This document shows positions 13,933 to 20,574 of a stretch of 20,574 nucleotides of DNA, one piece after another. The position numbers and the translations under genes are program-made. The DNA lies in the NCBI GenBank assembly GCA_036386655.1, contig DASVVG010000151.1, forward strand, positions 1-20,574. Reading direction: 5' to 3'. The stretch comes from JAHWJX01 sp036386655. Lineage in GTDB: Bacteria > Pseudomonadota > Alphaproteobacteria > Caulobacterales > Caulobacteraceae. Under the pieces are notes generated by a model. The model worked only from the letters and a program-made list of their open reading frames with translations, made no database searches and was not told the DNA's origin. Within the stretch, counting starts at the first letter, position 1, and each line of letters starts with the position of its first letter.

Positions 13933-14475
13933 TCAGGCGCGGCGTTTCGCGCGGCCGGGCGCGCGGTCGCCGAACCACCAGGCGAGTGCGGTGACGGCGC
14001 CGTAGGTGGCGACCTGCACCACGGTCTCGACGACTTCGGCGGCGGTCTGCGTCGGCAGCTCGCCGGTGAGCGCCATGGCGAAGAGCGCGAGCACGATCAG
14101 CCACAGCAGGAGCGTGAGCGACGGGCGCACCAGCGCGCGCACGGCGTCCACCCAACGGTAGCTGGCGCCGATACGGGCCTCCGCCTGCAGGGACGCCTCC
14201 AGCCCCGCCCACGAGCCCTGCACGGCGGCGGTCTGCAGCGCCTGCTCGGCCACCGCCAGCTCCTGCTCGGTCTCGGCGGCTCGGGCGCGCAGCTGCAGTT
14301 CGTGCAGCGCCTTCTCGTGCCCCCAGCCGCGCTCGGCGTGGGCGATCTCAAGCTGGCGATCCTTGCGCTTCTCGCGCAGCTCCCAGAGGCCGAAGCCGCG
14401 GTTGATCAGCGAGCCGAGCACGCCCGTGAGGCCGCCCAGCACCGTCGAAGCGGCTAGTCCAGCAACGCCTTCCAT
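13933..14475 (-). CDS. Putative holin-like membrane protein (phage/GTA release)
   Basis: A 180-aa protein, last of a three-gene phage-like operon. It has a hydrophobic N-terminus (VAGLAASTVLGGLTGVLGSL, 4-23). A charged coiled-coil-like stretch follows (about 33-85, LREKRKDRQLEIAHAERG, ELQLRARAAETEQELAVAEQ). Two C-terminal membrane helices come next: about 117-137 (RPSLTLLLWLIVLALFAMAL) and 150-169 (ending ALAWWFGDR). The VRPSLT...WWFGDR layout resembles small membrane proteins of tailed phages and the 3TM holins of gene transfer agents. The start at 14475 overlaps the M15 peptidase gene by 22 nt. The adjacent endopeptidase supports a holin role, letting the murein enzyme through or triggering lysis, but sequence alone does not prove it. 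Confidence 0.6.
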   Translation of the reverse strand: MEGVAGLAASTVLGGLTGVLGSLINRGFGLWELREKRKDRQLEIAHAERGWGHEKALHELQLRARAAETEQELAVAEQALQTAAVQGSWAGLEASLQAEARIGASYRWVDAVRALVRPSLTLLLWLIVLALFAMALTGELPTQTAAEVVETVVQVATYGAVTALAWWFGDRAPGRAKRRA

Positions 14476-14897
14476 CTCTTCGCGCCTCCCCTGGCGTAGT
14501 CCCACTCGGCGGGCCGGGCCCGCCGATCCAGATGCAGAAAGGTCCGGCCGTAGCCGACGCCGGCGAACCCCAGCGCACGCGCCGAAACCAGCAGGCGCCG
14601 ACGCGCCTCGTCGTCCCACCCCGCGACAGAGATGTCGGCGGCGAGGGTGCGCGCGTGCATCGACAGCGGCGCTCCGCCGACCGCCGCGTTGTGCAGCCGG
14701 CAACGACGGCCGGAAGCGACGGTCAGCGGCCTCCCGACGGCGTCGCGCAGTTGCTCCAGCGCGTCGAGGAAGGCCGCGTCGTGGAAGTACTCGCCGGCGC
14801 AGAAGCGGCCGGCGCAGCGGCAGGCCAGCTCGCGCGGCGCGAAGTGCGGCCAGCGCCAGCCCTCGCGCGGCGCGTCGTGGTGCGAGCGGTGGAGCAT
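14454..14897 (-). CDS. M15 family murein peptidase (phage-type endolysin / D-Ala-D-Ala carboxypeptidase-like)
   Basis: A 147-aa zinc peptidase of the Peptidase_M15 type that cleaves peptide cross-links of peptidoglycan. The N-terminal WPHFAPRELACRCAG with Cys-rich CRCAGRFC is typical of phage members. The catalytic region reads LTVASGRRCRLHNAAVGG (58-75) and SMHARTLAADIS (79-90), with H81 and D88 as zinc ligands. LHLDRR (121-126) supplies H122 as the third. No signal peptide is present, so release to the wall would need a holin; the next gene looks like one. ATG at 14897 shares one base with the DUF2793 stop (TGATG). Placement between a spike-like protein and a holin argues for a lysis role rather than cell-wall maintenance. 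Confidence 0.87.
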   Translation of the reverse strand: MLHRSHHDAPREGWRWPHFAPRELACRCAGRFCAGEYFHDAAFLDALEQLRDAVGRPLTVASGRRCRLHNAAVGGAPLSMHARTLAADISVAGWDDEARRRLLVSARALGFAGVGYGRTFLHLDRRARPAEWDYARGGAKRWKALLD

Positions 14898-15949
14898 CAG
14901 CCGACCAAGTGCCCGGCGAAGTGGGCGCGGACCGGTTGCACGGTCTCCAGGAAGCCGAGGCGCACGCCGACGGCGTCGCCAGCGGCGAGCTCGAGCACGG
15001 CGCTGGCGCCCACGTCCTGGTAGGGGCCGTAGCTCTCGGCGAACTCGCCGATGGTGGTCCCGTTGACCTCGAAACCGAAGAGCGCGCGCCCGGCCCAGCC
15101 GCCGTCGGACTTGGCCGCCATGTGCAGGGCGTAAGCGCCGGCGACGGGGGCGGTGAACAGGCCGGTGGCGGGGTCGAAGGCGCCGCCGCGGTTCAGCGCG
15201 TGCGGAAGGGCCGTATAGCCGGCGCAGAGGCCGGTGGTGGTGCGGGCGGCGGAAGCGTAGGTGCCGAACGCCGGCTGGGCGGGCAGGCGCACGCGGCCGG
15301 CCGCGTCGGCCACGAGCGCGGTGTTCCACGCGGCGCCGTCGCCGCTGGTCTTCAGCGTCAGCCGATCGTCGCCGGCGAGGCCGAGTTCCGCCCGGCCGGA
15401 GAAGCCGGTCTGGAACAGCAGCGACAGCACGTCTCCGGCCGTCTCCTTGTTGAGCGTGAGGCGGAGGTCGCCGTCGCCGCCCTCGGCGGCCGTGCGGGCG
15501 GCGAACAGCGCCTTGTTGAGCCGCGCGGAGAAGGGGTTGGTTGCGTCGGCCACGGCGCCGAGGCCCAGCCGTTCGAGGTTCTGAAGGGCGCCCAGCACCG
15601 CCCCGAGCTCCGACCAGGCGCCGCCCGCGCGCACCAGCAGCCGGGACTCGTCCTTGACCAGGACCAGGGCGCCGTCCGGCGCGGCAAGGGCGTTCCAGTC
15701 CCCGGCCTCGAAGCGCAGCAAGGCGCCGGGGGCGAAGTGCTGCCACGGCGCGGCCAGGGCGCCGGGCGGGCGGAGGTACATGGCGCCGTCGGCGGGCGCC
15801 TGGGGTGGAGCGGCGAGCGTGCGGCTCTCGACCGCCGTGTGCACCAGCCCGTCGAGGGCGGCGAGCGCCTCGTTTACGGTGAGGTGCTTCTGCGCCTGAC
15901 CGGCGGCCAGGTACGGCAGGGCCAGCCGGGGCGTCGCGTCGTCGGACAA
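14897..15949 (-). CDS. DUF2793 phage/GTA structural protein with C1q-like C-terminal domain
   Basis: A 350-aa protein. Residues 1-85 are a DUF2793 domain (PRLALPYLAAGQAQKHLTVN, NEALAALDGLV, MYLRPPGALAAPW), a family found in tail or spike proteins of alphaproteobacterial phages and gene transfer agents. The middle part (about 128-222) has the associated ADATNPFSARLNKALF and AGDVLSLLFQTGFSGRAELG sequence. Residues about 227-348 look like a C1q/TNF-type jelly roll (GGAFDPATGLFTAPVAGAYA, FEVNG, LELAAGDAVGVRL), which usually forms trimers and binds surface ligands. The start is TTG at 15949: no ATG precedes it in frame and the conserved N-terminus begins right there. Likely role: a host-recognition spike or fibre. 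It heads the operon with the peptidase and holin. Confidence 0.85.
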   Translation of the reverse strand: MSDDATPRLALPYLAAGQAQKHLTVNEALAALDGLVHTAVESRTLAAPPQAPADGAMYLRPPGALAAPWQHFAPGALLRFEAGDWNALAAPDGALVLVKDESRLLVRAGGAWSELGAVLGALQNLERLGLGAVADATNPFSARLNKALFAARTAAEGGDGDLRLTLNKETAGDVLSLLFQTGFSGRAELGLAGDDRLTLKTSGDGAAWNTALVADAAGRVRLPAQPAFGTYASAARTTTGLCAGYTALPHALNRGGAFDPATGLFTAPVAGAYALHMAAKSDGGWAGRALFGFEVNGTTIGEFAESYGPYQDVGASAVLELAAGDAVGVRLGFLETVQPVRAHFAGHLVG

Positions 15950-15957
15950 CGGCTTCT

Positions 15958-15981
15958 CTCCTCGAACAAATCGTCGAGGAG
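15958..15981 (-). promoter_or_regulatory. Hairpin masking the ribosome binding site of the DUF2793 gene
   Basis: Read on the minus strand, CTCCTCGA and TCGAGGAG form a perfect 8-bp stem with an 8-nt loop CGATTTGT. The 3' arm contains the Shine-Dalgarno GAGGAG, 8 nt before the TTG start at 15949, and the 5' arm acts as an anti-Shine-Dalgarno. Folded mRNA would hide the site from ribosomes, so translation of this operon is probably kept low until something opens the hairpin. Confidence 0.6.
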
Positions 15982-16044
15982 CAGTGTGCGGCCGCCCGAA
16001 AGCCTGTCGGCGAACTTACTTTGGCCGGTGAATAGTGACAGCCG

Positions 16045-17016
16045 TCAGGCGGGCTGGCCGAGCAGTTCGGCGCGCGCGGCGGCGTACTCGCGCTGCAGCC
16101 GCGCGACGAGATCGGCGGCGGGCAGGATTTCCTCCACCGCGCCCACGCCTTGCCCCGAACCCCAGATGTCGCGCCATGCCTTGGCGCTGACGTTCCCGCC
16201 GGAGCCGAAGTCCATGGTGGTGGGGTCGAAGCCCTCCAGCGCGTCCGGATCCAGGCCGGCGGCGGCGATGGAACCGCGGAGGTAGTTCCCGTGAACCCCG
16301 GTGAACAGGTTGGTGTAGACGACGTCCGAGGCGGCGCTGTCGACGATCATCTGCTTGTACGCGGCGCTCGCGTTCGCCTCCTCCGTGGCGATGAAGGCGG
16401 AGCCGATGTAGCCGAGGTCGGCGCCCATCGCCTGGGCCGCGAGCACTGCCCGCCCGGTGGCGATCGCGCCCGACAGGACGAGCGGCCCGTCGAACCACTT
16501 ACGGATCTCCTGCACCAGCGCGAAGGGCGACTGCGTGCCGGCGTGGCCGCCTGCGCCGGCGGCGACGGCGATGATCCCGTCCGCGCCCTTCTCGATCGCC
16601 TTCCGCGCGTAGCGGTCGCTAATGACGTCGTGGAGCGTGATGCCGCCGTAGCTGTGGACCGCGTCGTTCACCTCGGGGCGGGCGCCCAGCGAGCTGATCA
16701 CGATTGGCACGCGGTGCTTCACGCACAGCTCCATGTCGTGCAGCAGCCGGTCGTTGGTTTTGTAAACTATCTGGTTGACCGCGAAGGGCGCGGAGGGCGT
16801 GTCCGGATGGTCGCGATCCCAGGCGGCGAGCTCCTCCCGGACCCGGTGCAGCCACTCGTCGAGCTGGGACGCCGGGCGGGCGTTCAGCGCCGGGAAGGAG
16901 CCGACGATCCCCGCCTTGCACTGCGCGATGCACAAGTCGGGGTTGGACACGATGAACAGCGGGGCGCCGATGACGGGCAGCCGCAGGCGCTCTCGCAGGA
17001 TCGGCGGCAGGGCCAT
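16045..17016 (-). CDS. Nitronate monooxygenase / 2-nitropropane dioxygenase family FMN enzyme
   Basis: A 323-aa TIM-barrel flavoenzyme of the nitronate monooxygenase family, oxidising alkyl nitronates to carbonyl compounds plus nitrite using FMN and O2. Typical segments are LPVIGAPLFIVSNPDLCIAQ (13-32), VNQIVYKTNDR (80-90) and GADGIIAVAAGAGGHAG (144-160, with the His-containing glycine loop near FMN). GPLVLSGAIATGRAVLAAQA (177-196) binds the FMN phosphate. Family members are often broad or unassigned in substrate, so an enoyl reductase-like or other role is possible. ATG at 17016 gives the normal N-terminus MALPPILRERL. It is divergent from mutA with an 89-bp gap and lies 95 bp upstream of the phage-like operon on the same strand, so read-through is possible. 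Confidence 0.9.
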   Translation of the reverse strand: MALPPILRERLRLPVIGAPLFIVSNPDLCIAQCKAGIVGSFPALNARPASQLDEWLHRVREELAAWDRDHPDTPSAPFAVNQIVYKTNDRLLHDMELCVKHRVPIVISSLGARPEVNDAVHSYGGITLHDVISDRYARKAIEKGADGIIAVAAGAGGHAGTQSPFALVQEIRKWFDGPLVLSGAIATGRAVLAAQAMGADLGYIGSAFIATEEANASAAYKQMIVDSAASDVVYTNLFTGVHGNYLRGSIAAAGLDPDALEGFDPTTMDFGSGGNVSAKAWRDIWGSGQGVGAVEEILPAADLVARLQREYAAARAELLGQPA

Positions 17017-17105
17017 GAGGTCTCCAACGGCTGAGCTTCGGTCGTAGGGCGGCGCGGCGGTCGCCGCAACCTTGACGCCAAGGGGCTCGCGGCGTTCTGT
17101 CGGTC

Positions 17106-18563
17106 ATGGCCGACGCAGACGTCATCCCGCTCGCCGAGGGCTTCGCGCCCGCGACGCACGACGCGTGGATGCGGCTCGTCGAGAAGTCGCTGAAGGGCGC
17201 GGAGTTCGAGACGCTGCGCAGCCGCACGGCCGACGGCATCGTGGTCGAACCGCTCTACACGGCCGGCGAGTCGAGCCCGGTGCGGCCGGCCTTTTCATCG
17301 GACCCGGCGCGGCCCTGGGACGTGCGCGCGCTGGTCACGCATCCGGACCCCGCGCGCGCCGCCGGCGACGTGCTGCACGACCTGGAGAACGGGGCGGCGT
17401 CCGTGCTGCTTTCGATCGACCCCACCGGCCCCGAGGGCGTGGCCGTGGGATCGCGCGACGAGCTGGCGCGGGCGCTGGAAGGCGTGGTGCTCGATCTCGC
17501 CCCCGTCGCACTGGACGCGGGTTTCCTCGGGCCGCTCGCGACGGATTGGCTGGCGGACCTCGCCAAGGGAGGGCCGCAGGCTCCCCTCGCCTTCCACCTG
17601 GATCCGCTGGGTGCGCTGGCGCGCTCGGGCTCGTCGCCGGGACCGATCGAGGCGCACGTGACCCTCGCCGCCGAGACGGCGGCGCGGCACGTGCCGACGT
17701 ATCCGAAGGCGCGGCTGTTCCTGGCTTCCGGACGCGCGGCGCACGAGGCCGGCGGCTCGGAGGCGCAGGAGCTGGCCATGGCGCTGGCGGCGGCGGTCGC
17801 CTACGCCGAGGCGCTGCAGCGCGCCGGGCTATCGCTGGAGGACGCGTTCGCGCGGATCACGCTCGGGCTTTCGGCGGACGGCGCCTACCTGACGACGATC
17901 GCCAAGCTGCGTGCGGCGCGGCTGCTGTGGGCGAAGGCGACGACCGCGTGCGGGGTCTCGGCGCCCGCGGTGATCGAAGCGCGGTCGTCCCGGCGGATGC
18001 TGTCGCGGCTGGACGCCTGGAGCAACCTGCTGCGCCTCACCTCGGCCGCGTTCGGCGCCGCGCTGGGCGGGGCGGACGCGGTGGTGCTGGAGCCGTTCAC
18101 CGCGCCGCTGGGGCCGCCCACCGCTTTCGCGCGGCGACAGGCGCGCAACATCCAGCTGGTGCTGATGGAAGAAGCGGGGCTCGGCCGGGTCTCCGACCCT
18201 GCGGGCGGCGCCTGGGGGATGGAGGCGCTGACCGACCAGCTCGCGCGCGCGGCGTGGACGCAGTTCCAGGAGATCCAGCGGCAGGGCGGCCTGGCCGAGG
18301 CGCTGATGTCGGGCCGGCTCGCCGAGCAGGTGGGCCGCGTGCGCGGGCAGCGTCGGTCGGACCTGGCCGAGGGCCGCACGGGGATGATCGGCGTGACCAT
18401 GTTCCCGAGCCGGGAGGCGCCGCCGGCGGTGGACACGGTCGATCCGGCCGGGTTCGCGGCGGACGCGCCGGAGGTTCGGCTGCCGGGCGCGGACTCGATG
18501 GCGACGGCGCTCCGCCCCATCCGTTGGTCGGAACCCTTCGAACAGGACCAGGAGGTCGCGTGA
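17106..18563 (+). CDS. mutA: Methylmalonyl-CoA mutase small (beta) subunit
   Basis: A 485-aa protein of the methylmalonyl-CoA mutase small-subunit type, the non-catalytic partner of MutB. The N-terminal arm (HDAWMRLVEKSLKGAEFETL, 18-37) and the degenerate TIM barrel are recognisable. Typical stretches are AARLLWAKA, ARRQARNIQLVLMEEAGLGR, DPAGGAWGMEALTDQLARAAW and GVTMFPSREAP. It lacks a B12-binding domain, and at 485 aa it is shorter than the 620-640 aa of two-domain small subunits such as that of Propionibacterium. The mutase converts methylmalonyl-CoA to succinyl-CoA in propionate, odd-chain fatty acid and branched amino acid breakdown. ATG 17106 has only a weak ribosome site. The stop overlaps the next ATG (TGATG). 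Confidence 0.93.
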   Translation: MADADVIPLAEGFAPATHDAWMRLVEKSLKGAEFETLRSRTADGIVVEPLYTAGESSPVRPAFSSDPARPWDVRALVTHPDPARAAGDVLHDLENGAASVLLSIDPTGPEGVAVGSRDELARALEGVVLDLAPVALDAGFLGPLATDWLADLAKGGPQAPLAFHLDPLGALARSGSSPGPIEAHVTLAAETAARHVPTYPKARLFLASGRAAHEAGGSEAQELAMALAAAVAYAEALQRAGLSLEDAFARITLGLSADGAYLTTIAKLRAARLLWAKATTACGVSAPAVIEARSSRRMLSRLDAWSNLLRLTSAAFGAALGGADAVVLEPFTAPLGPPTAFARRQARNIQLVLMEEAGLGRVSDPAGGAWGMEALTDQLARAAWTQFQEIQRQGGLAEALMSGRLAEQVGRVRGQRRSDLAEGRTGMIGVTMFPSREAPPAVDTVDPAGFAADAPEVRLPGADSMATALRPIRWSEPFEQDQEVA

Positions 18564-18965
18564 TGGACGGCAGGGGCTTCACCGCCGACACGTGGTCGGC
18601 GCTCAAGACGTTCCAGGGGCGGTGCGCGTCGCCGCACGACGTGGACGGCGGCGCGGCCGTGTTCGCGCTGGGCGACACCTTCAACGGCAAGGCGCTCGAC
18701 ATGCGGCTGCCGCAGCCGGTGATCTGGTGGAGCGACGACGAGGACGAGGTCGGCGCCGTCGCGGTGCAGGCCGAGTGCCACGAGACCGAGGACGGCGAGA
18801 CGCTCGAGGTGCTGGGGCTGGTGCTGCCCGACGGCCGCACCGCGATCTCGCTGCTCGAGGATTGCGACGAGGTGGACGCGACCGATCCGGTATGGGTCGC
18901 GTTGGTGCAGGAAGCCGGGGACGACGCCGAGGACGACGGCGACGACGGCGACACCAATTGGGACG

Positions 18966-18985
<20 letters not shown>
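18563..18985 (+). CDS. Acidic hypothetical protein embedded between mutA and mutB
   Basis: A 140-aa protein that I do not recognise. ATG at 18563 overlaps the mutA TGA by one base, and its 3' end overlaps the mutB start by 20 bp, so it is clearly part of the same unit. The N-terminal two thirds look folded: FTADTWSALKTFQGRCASPH (6-25), AAVFALGDTFNGKAL, QPVIWWSDDEDEVG. The segment LEVLGLVLPDGRTAISLLED (81-100) follows. The last 25 residues are almost all Asp/Glu/Gly (DDAEDDGDDGD), probably disordered. There is no signal peptide or membrane helix. Three Cys (C21, C72, C101) are scattered without a metal-site pattern. Being wedged between two subunits that form a heterodimer suggests a role in assembling, protecting or regulating the mutase, but that is inference only. 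Confidence 0.85.

Positions 18986-20574
<1,589 letters not shown>

Overview
The window is GC-rich (by eye about 70%), densely coding, and bacterial. Gene content points to an alphaproteobacterium, most likely Caulobacterales (Caulobacter/Phenylobacterium/Brevundimonas type), with Sphingomonadales as the main alternative. The best markers are the murA-DUF2948-UPF0262-maf-RNase E/G-yacG-tRNA-Phe chain, the DUF2793 phage/GTA protein, the small-plug TonB receptor, and the split methylmalonyl-CoA mutase. Both edges cut through genes. The last 37 bases exactly repeat an internal stretch, which suggests the right edge is a contig end with an assembly fault.

Left block (1-5263, minus strand). A partial exported Ala/Pro-rich protein runs off the left edge. 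After a non-coding gap comes tRNA-Phe(GAA), then an eight-gene unit read right to left: a 43-aa basic protein, a conserved hypothetical, murA, DUF2948, UPF0262, maf, a short RNase E/G and yacG. Most junctions are ATGA/TGATG/GTGA stop-start overlaps, implying translational coupling. The unit joins peptidoglycan precursor synthesis to nucleotide clean-up, RNA processing and gyrase protection.

Middle block (5264-12764). tRNA-Thr(GGT) has its own likely terminator. A dsbD-type transmembrane disulfide reductase and an exported thioredoxin-fold protein form a periplasmic redox pair. Next, a TonB-dependent receptor is divergent from a membrane-anchored winged-helix regulator with a periplasmic beta-propeller. 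Their shared 105-bp intergenic region is present a second time at about 8425-8590 as a relic. That relic keeps both divergent start codons but neither gene, so receptor/regulator cassettes have been duplicated and lost here. A GATTGGG direct repeat with 10-bp spacing in the intergenic region is a candidate operator for the OmpR-type winged helix.

Right block (12765-20574). A mechanosensitive channel (MscS family) ends at a perfect 20-bp-stem hairpin. Converging on that hairpin is a three-gene phage/gene-transfer-agent-like operon: a DUF2793 protein with a C1q-like C-terminal domain, an M15 murein peptidase and a holin-like membrane protein. Its first gene starts with TTG, and its Shine-Dalgarno sequence lies inside an 8-bp hairpin, suggesting tight translational control. 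Further right are a nitronate monooxygenase and, divergently, the small and large subunits of methylmalonyl-CoA mutase. An unrecognised acidic 140-aa protein is embedded between the two subunits with overlapping reading frames.

The best candidates for something undescribed are the receptor/regulator cassette with its duplicated divergent promoter, and the stand-alone spike-lysis operon with a masked ribosome binding site. Everything here was read by eye; no database search was run.
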